Below, piece after piece: positions 1 through 11,900 of a DNA stretch of 64,000 nucleotides; the first letter of the stretch is position 1, and every line of letters starts with the position of its first letter. The notes beneath the pieces are model-generated. The model ran no database searches. It had not been told where the DNA came from and saw only the letters and a program-made list of their open reading frames with translations. Source of the DNA: Trogon surrucura (Eukaryota > Chordata > Aves > Trogoniformes > Trogonidae); the NCBI GenBank assembly GCA_020746105.1, contig CM036632.1, forward strand, positions 8,292,001-8,356,000, read 5' to 3'. A program made the translations under genes and the position numbers.

Positions 1-189
1 AAATTATCACTAATTTAGTCCTTAGGATTCTGCATTTCCTTTACAGGCATGAGAAGGGGAGTAACCTGCTGTGGCTCTGCAATGTTGGCAAGCCAAAATA
101 CTTTAACCAAGGAGAAAAATTAATCTCCAAATGTAGCCTTCCTAGAAGTAGATCTGAAGTTTTTAATCTAGGATAAACAGAACAAGACA

Positions 190-957
190 ACCTCGTTAAA
201 CAAACAGCACTTTATTAAACTAAGATATCTTCTTAACGCTTAAAAATGATAGTATTTGCAAAAATAAAGTTTTCAATAACATACAAGAATTCACTACTGA
301 GAAGCAGGACAGGCGATTTTAAACGAATATCACAAAATGCAAGCCCTAACCACATACATTGATGTGACGAGGCAATGAGAACAAGGAAAATATCCCTTCA
401 GAATAATGCAACATCTAAAGGTATATAAAAGCTTATACCATGACTTAACGTATGCTGAAACTCAATTTTCCTCACATAATAAATACAAAGCATTAGCATG
501 GTATGCTCATACTATTTTAACAAAGGCTGTTAAAGCTTAAAAAATATTTTTTAACATTCAAAACCCATTTCTGGTGTTCTGAGCTTTGCTGCTTATGTAT
601 CAAATAATCGCTGCAGACACATTTCAAAAGACCGTACATCCAGAACTTCAGTTGCAAATCAGAAGTCAAATACCTACCTGCCCTTTCTTTCAGTGACTTA
701 GCAGTAGCAGTTATTACATCCCTTTAACAAATACTGTGGAACGTTGCATCGTGCATGTAAACTCAATAACGCAATGCACTGCTGCTTTATGGTTATTCTT
801 AATATTAGATTTGCAGAGACAATATAAGATGCATGTTGGTTTTCTTGAGTTCCCATAAGGAGTGCACAAAGGTTGAATGCTCAACAAGTAAACAATTATA
901 TTGCAAAGTCAAAGTACTACAGTTAAGTGCCTATGAAGGAAGTGGGGAGAAACCCAC
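190..957 (-). other. LDAF1: LDAF1 3' UTR (inferred)
   Basis: AT-rich non-coding sequence after the LDAF1 stop. A minus-strand AATAAA at 216-211 could end the transcript near 190-200. No other coding signal was seen here. The terminus is inferred. Confidence 0.45.
211..216 (-). terminator. Candidate LDAF1 poly(A) signal AATAAA
   Basis: Reads AATAAA on the minus strand, about 740 nt beyond the LDAF1 stop. It is the most plausible hexamer in the downstream sequence. Confidence 0.45.
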
Positions 958-1051
958 TTATTCATTCTTTCCATTACTGGCAGAAAGATCCACCACAGGA
1001 GGGCTCTTCTGTAACCAACCTCTGCTAGCTTCATGTTTCTTTATTTGACCC
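958..1051 (-). CDS. LDAF1: LDAF1 coding exon 4 (C-terminal tail)
   Basis: The acceptor has a good pyrimidine tract (CTTTCTTTCCTCCTTTATATAG). The phase-2 entry frame stays open for 30 codons ([12 protein letters not shown] ... SNGKNE) to TAA at 960-958. The tail is hydrophilic and poorly conserved, so placement rests on splice signals and phase. Confidence 0.7.
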
Positions 1052-3049
1052 CTATATAAAGGAGGAAAGAAAGGTTTTACAGTCTCCTCTTCTGTAAGGC
1101 TATTGCCTTTTGACTTTTTTGCTCAAAAAGGCTCAGCAATGTGAGATGTAAACCTGCCTGAGCCTACTGGAACATTCACTGCCAGGCTGCCAGAGTTTCT
1201 CTCAAACAGGAACATAAAAAGAGCAGATATTATCTGCTCTAGCATTCAAGAAACATTTTTTAACCTAAGCAACAGTAGCTCACTTAGAATAAAGGAAGTG
1301 ATCAATGCAATAGTTCAATTGCAGAGTTTGAAATCCAAGCATAAAGCAAGATCAATACTCACTTTGAAGCGTACCAGCAGTTGACCAGAGTTGAAATAAC
1401 CACATAACCAACACTCAGTATTCCTGAAACTCCCAGTGAAAGTCCACCCAGGCCACACAGCACACAAAGGAGGGATATGCCACCTACAGCTATTACAACA
1501 CCTAAGGGGAGAAAATCAGTCTGTTATTTAAACAAGTTTGTATACAAGTATATTATATACAAGACCTGACATTCTACCACAACCCTAATTCCAAACCATT
1601 TGGGAAAATAGTCTTCTGCAATCAACTAGCTAGCCTCTATAAAAGCTACACAGGGTCAAGATAACTGGTTTAGGTGTATCCTGGCAGCTGAGATGAGACA
1701 GGGAAATAGGATTTCCCCTGTACAGGCCACACTTAATAAGATTACTATTATTATTACTAGTAAGAGTTTCACTACTGCTGAGACGAAGGACAACATAGAG
1801 AAATCCCCAGTTGCTTGAACTGGGAACTTCAGAAGGAAGAAGAAAAAAAGGAAAAGACATCATGCCTTGAAAGGAAATAGGTACATACACGCCTGCATAC
1901 TATACCTTCCATGACTATCACACTGATACAGGACATTATAGCTGTTGTAATAACAAAAATGAGGAAAAAGGCGACAGGAATAGCAGACACTGCAACGAAC
2001 ATCAGGAGTGATAGAGCAATGAAACGATGGTCATCTAAGTACTGGCCAACACGAGAATTCTTAAATGCAACAACCTGCGAATGAAAGAAAAGTATTTCAG
2101 ATTATTTTTATCTCATCATAGGTAACTTTTAAAGATCACAGTGAGCTACAGGTACCATCTTTTTGTAAGTTTGCAGCCTGGACAGAGGGGAGCTGTTGCC
2201 TCCATATTTCAAAAGCATAAGGACTTACTGCAGATTTAGATAGCTTCACAGCACATAAAATTCTACTAACAACAGACATGAGTCTCTTGAACATCCTAGA
2301 TCCACGAATAGGAAAAATAACAGAACGCCAAAAAACCTGAAAACAAATGAAAAATTGAATCAGCTTAGCTGCGGAGATTTTAGTGGGGTCTCAACAACTA
2401 TGATTGTGATCTAGAGAACTGTATTTGTTAAAAAAAAAAAACTGTAACATTTAAAGGTTATTTTTCATTTTTCCATGCCTCAGTGACATCTGCATCCTGC
2501 TTATTTATTCAGTGTAAGTACAGTGCAGACATGCCTGTACACAAAGTTGTTAGGAATTTAATTCTTGTGTCATTGGTAGGAAAAAACTCTCCTTTTTACA
2601 GAGGCAGTCGTATCTATGCACTGAAATTTTACTGTAGTAGAGAAATTTCCCGTCCCTTAAGGAAATATGCATTGTAGTTTTAATTCTTTTTAGAGCAGCA
2701 CGATCATTTCATTAAAATGCCATTTTACTATCTCAAAAGCTTATAGCAGCACAACATAGAAATGTAGTACAGGCTTCCTTTTTTCTTGGTTGCTGGAGGT
2801 GTGGGAGGACAACCCTTCCTACAGGCTCCTCAATGCTCACTTAAAAAAGCAGGAGCGCCAATCTCCCGCCCCCCCCAAAGTTTTGAAATTGCATTTAAAT
2901 AAATTGGGGTGTGATATTCCAAGAGTTATGAAAGTAGTATCTTTATGAAGCTATTCCAAGTTATAACCCAGACCCACATTTGCGTTGCTGTGGATGGTCT
3001 GCATCACGGAGCGCCACTGCTTCTGTAGCTCCTGCATTTCTTTAGACAT
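958..3049 (-). CDS. LDAF1: LDAF1 (TMEM159/promethin), four coding exons
   Basis: Lipid droplet assembly factor 1 is an ER protein that partners seipin at sites of lipid-droplet formation and then moves onto droplets (family knowledge). Coding exons on the minus strand are 3049-2978, 2074-1906, 1501-1363 and 1051-958, totalling 474 nt = 157 residues plus TAA; the human protein is about 161. Junction phases are 0, 1 and 2 and all fit. Residues 1-24 are a hydrophilic helix ([12 protein letters not shown]), followed by [18 protein letters not shown], closely resembling the human segment. Two long hydrophobic hairpins cover about 43-78 and 82-121, and the tail is basic and hydrophilic. The gene lies head-to-head with DNAH3, as I recall for mammals. 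The 5' UTR exon is not placed. An optional in-frame exon at 2336-2229 is listed separately. Identity is secure; the first donor (AAT|GTGGGT) is weak. Confidence 0.88.
1363..1501 (-). CDS. LDAF1: LDAF1 coding exon 3 (second membrane hairpin)
   Basis: Acceptor CCCCTTAG, donor AAA|GTGAGT, phase 2 at the end. Encodes a Gly-rich hydrophobic hairpin ([19 protein letters not shown]) ending VNCWYAS, like the human SCWFS end. Reading through the donor would give a stop at once. Confidence 0.88.
1906..2074 (-). CDS. LDAF1: LDAF1 coding exon 2 (first membrane hairpin)
   Basis: Acceptor TTCGCAG, donor GAAG|GTATAG, phase 1 at the end. Encodes [18 protein letters not shown] and then about 36 hydrophobic residues with a central proline ([11 protein letters not shown]), typical of the promethin hairpin. 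Confidence 0.88.
2229..2336 (-). CDS. Candidate in-frame cassette exon of LDAF1 (36 codons)
   Basis: On the minus strand a TTTTCAG acceptor precedes 2336 and a strong GCA|GTAAGT donor follows 2229. The 108 nt are exactly 36 open codons in the frame joining LDAF1 exon 1 (phase 0) to exon 2 (phase 0). The peptide is basic and amphipathic ([13 protein letters not shown] in its middle) and contains a Met that could act as an alternative start. I do not recall it in human LDAF1. It may be a lineage-specific or alternative exon, an alternative 5' exon, or a chance open stretch. Confidence 0.45.
2978..3049 (-). CDS. LDAF1: LDAF1 coding exon 1 (residues 1-24)
   Basis: Starts at the ATG at 3049-3047, with A at -3. 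The open frame extends upstream to another Met at 3151, but the sequence resembling LDAF1 begins with MSKEMQELQ. The donor GTGGGT ends the exon in phase 0. Upstream 5' UTR splicing is undetermined. Confidence 0.75.
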
Positions 3050-3379
3050 GTTGAAATCCTCAGCCACGATCGTGAATCTTCTGAACCACCGCTTCTTACT
3101 CAGCCATCCGATTTCCCTTAAAATTAAGGTACGATTAATCACAGGCTTCAAAACTCTGCACGTAAAGCCAAAATGCTTTCCAACGCTCTGAACGTACCGA
3201 ATTGTGACAGCTTCAACCCCAAAACCTCTCTTCCACCCCCTCCATTTAATCTGTTGTTGCTAAGGAGACCCCGACCAGCAGAAGGCTAACAGCCCTGCCC
3301 TCCTGCTTGTAAATCCGAACAGCCCCCGTGCCGATATCACTGTTTTATACTTTATACTCCTGGGTGCACACAGCTGGTT

Positions 3380-4100
3380 TGGCCATAGGGCAGCGGCTGC
3401 CTTCTGGCTCTCAGCAGCGCTGGCGGAGCCGGCCCGGGGGAGCTCCCGCCGCCCCAGCCTCGCCCTCTGCCCCGACCGTTACCTGCGGGCGGTCCCCGCC
3501 GAGCTGCCTCCGCCGCACCGGGCGCCAAAGCGCGGTCAGCAGCAGGGTTCCTCACGCTTCGCCCCGCCGCTGCCCTCAGAGCGGGTGTCCGGGCAGCAGC
3601 CGCTCAGAAGGCAGCGGGGCCGAGCCCCGGGCCGCAGCACAGGCCGCAGCAGCGCTCGGCGCTGGTGGCGCCGCCGCAGGGCCTTGGGGTGCCCGCCCGC
3701 CCGAGCCGGGGGAGGTAAGGGCGCCCCACGGCTCCCGCGGGGGCTGCGCCGCGCTGCTGGTGCCGGCCCTGCCGCTGAGACCGAGCGGCGGCCGGGGCTG
3801 ACAGGCCGGCCCGCAGTCCCCGGCCAGGCGGAGCGGGGCGGCGCTGCTCCTCACCCGCCCTCAGCCGACCCCGGGCTGCCCCTCTCACCTGCGGCTGCTG
3901 CCCGCCGGGCCGTAGCACCTCTCGGCCGCTCGCCCTCCCGATGCAAGAGCGGGCGCGGCCCGGGCTGGGCCTGCCGGCGCCGAGCGAAGCGCCGCCGCCC
4001 TCCCGCCCCTGTCTCCTCCCCGCGGGGCCGGCGGCGCGGAGGGCAGGGCCGGGCGGGTGGGGAGGCTGAGGAGGGGAGAGAGCTGGGGCGGGTGTTTAGG
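3380..4100. promoter_or_regulatory. CpG-island bidirectional promoter of LDAF1 and DNAH3
   Basis: About 700 nt of very GC-rich, CpG-dense sequence between the divergent genes, in an otherwise AT-rich window. No TATA box is evident, as expected for a CpG-island promoter. Splice donors occur on both strands: GGAG|GTAAGG on plus (exon end 3714), and GCAG|GTGAGA (exon end 3889) and GCAG|GTAACG (exon end 3483) on minus. These suggest non-coding first exons for both genes. Long open frames here on both strands are a by-product of GC content. Confidence 0.75.
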
Positions 4101-5809
4101 GAGGAGAGGGGTGAGAAGGTTTGCACAGACCGCCCGGGATGTTTGGGGCTTTTATTAATTTCCCTTTTGTGGCTTTTCGTGACTCCCTTCCTGCGTCGCC
4201 TTTTGCCCCCTCCTCTGGGCCCCGCCTCGGCCACTCAGCAGTGGGCACCCTCGCATTGCGTCCCAGGATTTTGTGTGGGTTTAGGACACGCAGCCTTGAT
4301 CTTTTTTCGAATTCAGGAGCTCACAGAAAGTGAGGCTGCCAGCGGCAGGCGTGCAGGGGCAGGCCCAGCCCTGAGCGCTCGGTTGTGTGCGGAGGAACAG
4401 TAGTTGCTACAGCTCTTGGTTAATTTAATTTGCTTTCGTGCCAGCGTCATCTCGAATTAGCAGGAAAATACTCATGTTGCAAACGAGCAGTGAAATATTT
4501 GGAGAGTTGCCGCACTAGCCAAGCAAGTGGCGGTGCCAGCCTTAGCGCTGCTGGCTCCAGCCCACACTGGTGGCTTGTGTTCAAGAGCAGTTATTTTATG
4601 GCAGGAACTTCCACATGTGGCCGGGCAGGAAAGATATTCCACTCGTAGTTGGTGTTGGATCAAGATACAAGGAAAACAGCGCTGTTAACTTGGGGGTGCC
4701 AGCCATTCTCACCGTTTACAGACGATAGCGTCCAAAGATGTTGGTAAAGAATTAAAATGGAGCCTCCCTGTGTTTGCAGAACATGTACAAGGCCTCTCCT
4801 GAGGGTTGTTGTAAGGAGACTGTGCTAGATTTTGTGGCAGATGGTAATAAATCCCATTTGTGAAGAAATTTGGTGAAGGACTCTTCAGGACAGAGCAATG
4901 ACTGAGTGGGAGGCAAATGTATATGAGCAGACTTAGAGGATGTGGGAGTACACGTATCACACCTGCTGTCTTCAGGGATTTTGGTTCTGGATGGTGGAAG
5001 AGTGGTGAAGATGTTTGGGTTCAAGATTCTGAATCTTTAATATTATTTTTTTCTAGTGTTTTCATACCAAGTCAGAATATTTCAGGTGTCTTAGGACTAC
5101 ATTTTTAGTAGCTTCCAGAGGTACAGTTGCTCAGTGGTTCCACAACTGAATCTCCCTGACCACAGCTTGGTGCAACACTCTGCTGAAAGGGGCTGTTTTC
5201 TCTCTGCTTGGGGAAGAGAGGGAGGAGGGAATTCCTGTCTCCAAGCACCAGCTACACCGTAACTGGAGCAACAAAACTCTGAGGACTGAAAGGCAGAGTG
5301 TCGGAGAAGTTTACCAAGCTGGGACAGAGAGAGAGGGACTGGTAACAAGAACGCCTGCAGGTAGTACCTGCTCTTACCCTGCTCACTTGTGCAGCCTGTG
5401 GATGCGTAAGGCATGCTGGGCATCTTCCACTTTCTCTTTTCTCATTCCCTTTGGCGTGTGCTTATTTCTCATGGCAGTTTATGTGTGGCTCCACAATTAG
5501 GGGCCCAGCACCCCTGGGATGTTAGAAGAGAAAGGCATGAAGGAGGAAACTGTTTTTGGAGAAAGTGGAAAGAGGAGGGTGGAAGAAATCTTGCTGAAGA
5601 GTCATCTGGAGAGAATTAGATTAAGGTGAAAAGTGAGCTTGAGGAGAAATGGAGAAAAAGAGAGTGTGTGGTTTGGAGGGGAAGAAAGCTTAATGTTGTA
5701 AGCAAAGAAGGGGAGAGTTGGGATTTTTCTTCTTCCTGGCAGCTCAATAGAAGCTGATTGTTTTGACACCTTGTGTTGCACCTGAAATGAATCTCTAATT
5801 TTTTTCCAG
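4101..5809. other. DNAH3 5' leader intron region, no gene seen
   Basis: Between the CpG island and the first recognised DNAH3 exon. Codon-like structure, known repeats and family similarity are absent. It is probably the first intron if the plus-strand donor at 3714/3715 is used. Confidence 0.5.
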
Positions 5810-5884
5810 TGCGTGTAATGACAAGGATGCTTTTATTGAGGGCGAGGACCAAAAACTACTAAGCAAAGAAAAAAACAAAGCAAA
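5810..5884 (+). other. DNAH3: DNAH3 5' UTR part of the first coding exon
   Basis: A strong acceptor (TTTTTTTCCAG, ending 5809) precedes 75 nt and then the ATG at 5885. An in-frame TGA at 5837-5839 makes 5885 the first in-frame Met in this exon. A spliced upstream non-coding exon is implied. Confidence 0.6.
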
Positions 5885-5917
5885 ATGAAGCCAACACGGA
5901 GCCCAAAGCCCCTGAGG
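5885..5917 (+). CDS. DNAH3: DNAH3 coding exon 1 (residues 1-11)
   Basis: Short start exon [11 protein letters not shown] with donor AGG|GTAAGT, phase 0. Poorly conserved. An alternative start in exon 2 (MSHAKRL) is possible. Confidence 0.6.
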
Positions 5918-8900
5918 GTAAGTTCTTTCTGTGGTGACTGTGAAAGATGCATAACTTTAAAAACTTCAGATTAAATTAGCCATTACTAGTGGTTTCCCAG
6001 TGGAAGAACTCTTAATTGAAGACACTTGTTCCATTTAAATATTCTTTGGACCCAAGCCTTTAGAATATACTTCTTATTAGGAATTCCTTTGCTCAGAGAT
6101 TTAACTTTTTGAAAGGTTAGGTGGCATATAAATCAAGAGTTGCTTTAGAATGAACAATGGCTTTCTTAATAGCTCTTGTATCTTTAAGAATGAACAAATC
6201 TCCTAATAAACCACATGGTTTATTCATCTTAAAAGTACCCTAAGGCCCAGTCTTCTAGTCATTAATCAAGAGCAATTCATGCTCTCTTTAGTGAAACATG
6301 CCTGGCAGTGATAATGGCTTGATATCTGTCTGCAGGCATGCTGGGGAATACCAAGGAGGTAAATCAGACCAGTTCTTTCTCAGATTTTGTTTCTAAATGG
6401 GCTCTACGTTGATATAGAGGAAGGTGTGATTTTTGTCTGCTGGAAAACTAGGTTTGAACAGCCTAGTTTTGCAGTCATATATCAGAAAGCAATAATCACA
6501 TGCTAGGAATGTTTTAAAAATTATGTAAAAAATGATTATATGTTATTCAGATGCGATTGTGTTGGGTGATAACTTCCTCTTTCATGGTGACTTCGTTCAC
6601 TGGTGTTCAGATAGCACATGCTTCAACATCCTTTTTCTGATAGTGTCACTATGTCTTTTGAAATTTGTTCCTCATGAATCTCCTAAACAGTTTTGATTTA
6701 AGAAACTCAGAGCAGATTAGGGGTGAGGTTTTGGCCTATGCTAAGGAAAATTGCCATTCAAAAACATCTTAAAGCACTGTGAGGCTAAATAATTCTGAGA
6801 AAATATCCTCAGAGTCCTGGAAGGCCGCTTCAGTGTTGTCACCTTGAGGTGGAATATAGTCCTAAGACATTAGATATTTTGACGTTTGTGTTAAAACATT
6901 TTGCAGGGTCCTTGTGAAAGATCTTCTTCCAGTGGCATCCTGGCAATATAGCTTCTTCTGTAACTGAGACATTATAGAAATGAAAAATATCCAGGGTTCT
7001 TTTGTGCCCAGTAATGCAGTTCACACAACTGGCACTATTTCACTGTCAATTTGACAGTCTGTTAGGCTTTAATATTTTAATATCTAGTGTTTATACCGTT
7101 ACAAACTCCACACAATGTGTAGTTTTGAGTATAACTAAAAATATTTAAAGCAATTTGAATTATTTTCAGTGATATAAAAATGTTGTTTGTTTGGTGATTT
7201 TGATCTGACATATGTTGGTGATGAAAGTTTTATCAAACGAACACAGAGAAGAGTGCAACCTGAAAACCAGTTTTGCTGAGGAACCTGCTCCGCAGAGCGT
7301 CTGTTTCCCTACAAGAAGAAAACTTGCAATACATAATTTTCAATAAAAACTGAAAGTCTCTGCTCTTTAGTGAATCTTTTTTGAAACAGTGTATTTCATA
7401 AGTGTCTTTGAAGTTGTTTTTCATTTCTTTCTAGTCACAGAATGATTCTGTGTATAACATGAGTCATGCCAAACGATTACCGGAGTTACCACCCCTACCT
7501 GCTTCTGCTTCTGCTGAACCTTCAGAATTGTATCAGGTGTGTGCTCTCTCCCACATTAAATTACATGTGCTAGCATGAATCTAGGCTTCATGTGGTACCA
7601 GGCCTTAGGCAGATGAGGTAAAGATAGGAGAAGCTATTTAAATTGCTCAGTACTAAGGAGATTGTCAGGTACTTCATTACAAAAATGTTGTTACAGTTTC
7701 TGTTATAATATGGATATTAAACCTTGGAATTTTAAATCTGTTCTTTACATGTATAGTTAATTATTTGCTGTTAAATTTTGGATTAAATATTTTGAGTTTA
7801 AGCTTCTTGCGAAGGAAGCAAATAGTAAAAATATTTTCCTTTCAAACAAATTGTGATTTCCCACCCATGGAATGCTTTATGGCAGAGCACAAACCCCCCT
7901 GCATTAGACCGCTCTTCCGAAACCAGCTCAGAGCTTGACAGGTGCAGCACTGATCAGAAAGGACAGCGTGCACAGCGGCACAGCTACAGCCTCTGCTGTG
8001 GGACACAAATAGAAATTGCATATGACAGCACTTAAGGGGAGGAAGAAGAGGGAACTGGCTTTCGCCCACCATAAGTGCCTCACAGCTGCTCATTTGGCTC
8101 ATTCATGTTGGCACTTCAGTTGATCCAAGATGTGAAAGATACCGTTTGTGAAGCGATTTAAGTAGTTTCTGAGGGAAAATGTGTTATTTTGAAATTAGGA
8201 AATTTTAAGTGAAGCGCATGCTCTAAAATAGTGGTAAAAAAAGTGAAAAACTGTTCAATGAAGATATACATAAGATAAAGCTGTGGGGGAGCAGTGAGTC
8301 CTAGGTAATGTACTAATGCCTATTTTTAAAAAATACCTTGATTACGCAAAAAAATGCATCAGTACTCCTGAGGTGGTGTCTAAAATTATTCTTGTACCTG
8401 TGTGAAAAATCAGGACCTAAAGAGAGATTAGTGGTCAAATGACTCTTTATACTAATGATCTTTAACCCTGTTCTACCTCTGAGAAGACTCTTTAAATTAA
8501 TGTGCTGTGTAAAACTATTGCTTTTCTTTCCAATTTCAGCTTGTCCTTAAGAGCAGCTGTTATCCTCCCTTGATGCAACGAGCATCCTGGACTTTGGCAG
8601 CTCCATTCAAAGAGCACAGTTATTACCGAAGCCCGAGTGACTCCATAGCTAATAACTATACTCTTACTGCACGGGATTTAACATTGAAAAATGCGCACAA
8701 ATTCAAGTCCTCTTCAGTGACAGGGACATCACTGGATTCAGCAGAGCAGAGAACAGCCTCACCGTGTATCCATATTTAAATGTGTTTATAAGTTTGGTTC
8801 TTGCTCGTTCTACGTTTTTCTCTCTAATTGCTTATCTGTTAAAGCAGAATCCCTGGGAAAATTATTTATCTCTAATGAATGCTTACAAACTTACCACCTC

Positions 8901-11900
8901 GTAGTCTGTACAGACAAATTTTCAAAAGCATGCATTACTTTACAAAAGGTAAGGCTGGTTTTGTATTAGCTAGGTTCATCCCTCGAAATGAACGTGTGCA
9001 GTTAGTTGGAGGGAATTGTTTGCAAAGCAGAAAATTAAGAAAATACAAGTTAGCGCTTATTATTGCTAGAAATGAAAGGTAGTACTGACAGGAAAGAGAG
9101 AAACGAATTCAGTGTGCACACCTGTTATGCTCATATTAATGTCTTGCGTAGCAAAACAAGATGGGGGACAAGCATTAAAATGTTTACCTGAGAATCAAAT
9201 CTAAGAAGTGTTGCTTAATACCCTATTCATGTCTAAACTGCGTAATTGATGTATTTGTTAGCAAACTGTGCATACATATGTAAACGCTACAATATGAGAT
9301 ATTATATGCTGTTGGTACAACATGGCATTGTGATATAAAGCAAATAAGGTTAAGAGAGGTAACTGTCTTGCTGTTTAAGTCTACCAACATGTATATAGCA
9401 AGCATTTTAGGAAAACAAGTTATTTGGGCTTTAAGTATCTTATCACTTGCAGTGTCTAATTAACTCCCATACTTAGTCTGAAAATTCTGAAGTTATTAAT
9501 GAGCTTTATTTCCTAGTTATTCAGTTAGATGTCCTCTGTGTCAGGGCATGACATTCATAAACCATGGGTTTCCGCATGCTGTCAGTCAGTGAATGTACTC
9601 ATGCTGCGTTGTTGCTTTGCTTCCCTGAAGTGTGAGAAATGATTTTGTTTCTCTGGGATAGATGAGACATAATCGCTTCAGTATGTGCTCAGTCCCCTTG
9701 TACGTTGTGTAAGAATGGTTGGATTTTGTTCGTTGTGTCTCTTTAACAGTTTCTTTATCATACACCTGATTTTTTTGCTCTGTGTACTTCTGCAGTACGT
9801 GGGTGGGGTGTGGGAAGGAGGCCACGGTACTTCTTTTGGTGAAAGGGCACGATGTATTATTTTTCTTAAAAGACCTGTTTGTTTGTACTCTGAAAAGCAC
9901 ATGGGAATAGTTTGTACCTCTCAGCTTTTTCACGTGCGGTATATTTGGTGGAACTATGCATCTTACAGAAGTGCTTTTATATTAAAAATAGGAAGTCTTA
10001 AGTGCAGAAAATAAGGTTTGTGCAGTGAGGTAACGAAACACTGAAGTCATGCGCATGAGCTGAATGGTTTCCTGAAGCTAGTTTGTAGTCCCAGAATCAG
10101 TGAGTTATTTAACATGGGATTTTAATATCTTGCTAAATGCTAAGTCAAAACTAAAGGCTTTTTTTTCCTGACATTGTAGTTTTCTGTTGTTTCATTATCT
10201 GATTAATTGGCTTAGCTCTAGTTTTCACCAATCTGAAATTATATCTTATTTTGAAAATATTCCTGTATGTGGTTTTCTTAACTGGTGCTTAAAGCTTCAA
10301 AAGAATTTGATCCCTCAAGGAAAAAGCTCAAACTTACACAAAGAAGTCAATGGAATTCTGATCGGTAATGTTCTGTAACGTTATAATTTTTTATGTTTAT
10401 TAATCATTATTAAATTATTATTACAATCAGTCTAGATATGAGTTGTGATTTAGTATTTCTTTTTACTTGGATGCTGCGTTAAACATCCAAGCATGAAATG
10501 CTAAGTCTCCACAAAAAAAGTCTGTGCTTCAGGACTGGAATTCCATGGTGTGCTAACTGAGCACCCTGAGCCGCTTCTTTGTGGCAGGACAAATTTCAGT
10601 CTTCGGCATGCTAAAGAAACGTCTTCTTTTCATGATTACTGACTTGAGAACCCAGAGTTTAGTTAATAGAGATGCAAAATGTAGAAATGAAGTCTCTCAG
10701 TTTGACTGTGAGTGTTCAGACATTCTGTATTGCTCCTAGAGTTGTGTCAGATTGGTGCTCTGCTGCAGTGAATATTTCTTTTTACATTCTGGTGCTTGTT
10801 TTCTTCATCTGTAAAACAAGTCCTCTCTGGAAGTGCTATGACAGTAACTCTCTTACTCCTGTGTAAGATAGCATGGTCATGAGAACCGTAAGACAAAAGG
10901 GATATTTAAATTGTCTTCAACTAAGAATAATGCAAAGTAAATCAAGTATGGAATGACAGCTTGTTGGCTGAGTATTGTTCATCCTGGGTAGTGTGGGCAA
11001 AAGCCCTATAAAAAACAGCATATAATAGTGAAAAATGAGTCTGTAGTGTAACTTCTATGCAAATGAACCAATTCGAACTTTTGGCTCAGATTGTTAAGAT
11101 TTTGGTAAGATAATCACCTGAAAATAGGTGGAGATATTTGGGTAACCTAAATAATAGTGCTGGTAGATCTGGCTCTGCTAGAATTGCTTATAAAATACTG
11201 CTTGTCCACATGATGCTGAGCACCTGTAAAGCTTGCGTGGTTGTGTTCTTTCTGTTAAATAGTAGGCTGTGTTAGACAATTTCACAGAGGTTTCTTTTAT
11301 GAGTATTTGAAATAATTCATAGGTCATACTTGTCCTCACTGCAATGTGAATGGTTTATATAAAGCTTGTCGTTTGTCCATATTGATTTAAGAATCCATTG
11401 CTGCTTCTTTATGAATTTATTCTCTTTATTTTAGTGAAATAAATTTGTACTTTTTTTTTTTTTTTGCAGAAGTACACCAACTTTGTTAAAGAGTTTGGAC
11501 CACATTTCACCATGTGCACCTGCTCATATGCCAGAAATCCAGACTATACATTATACAGACAACCAACCGCTGACCCCAGAAGAACAATTTGTTGTCATGC
11601 ACTTACATGAGAAGGAGATAAGGAAGCGAGAAAAGATGCCTTCAGGAAATGATATAGAGGTATTTATATAATTTCGTTTTAAGATAAAAGTAGCATCAGT
11701 AATCATCTGCAGTATACCTGTAAAGCTGTTTCCTTAAACGTAGTTGATAATAGAAAGCGGTACATGAGGTTTAGAAGATGTAAATATTCAGTATAGCAAA
11801 CTGATGTTAAATGTTGTCAATTGCTTTCCCATGTGTTTCTCTTTCTAGCTACTCAGTCTCATTTTTGTTCTAATGCGTTTGCAAGTAGAAGTATCTTCCC

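Noticed and set aside
3585-4403. Open frames of 272 codons (plus) and about 90-130 codons (minus) in the GC-rich region
   Set aside because: Composition is Arg/Ala/Gly/Pro-rich on both strands, with no domain or conserved motif. Long frames are expected by chance in a CpG island.
9678-10014. Open frames of 74-115 codons on both strands in DNAH3 intron 3
   Set aside because: No domain, no splice-signal support and no similarity to the missing tail segment. Consistent with chance in intron sequence.
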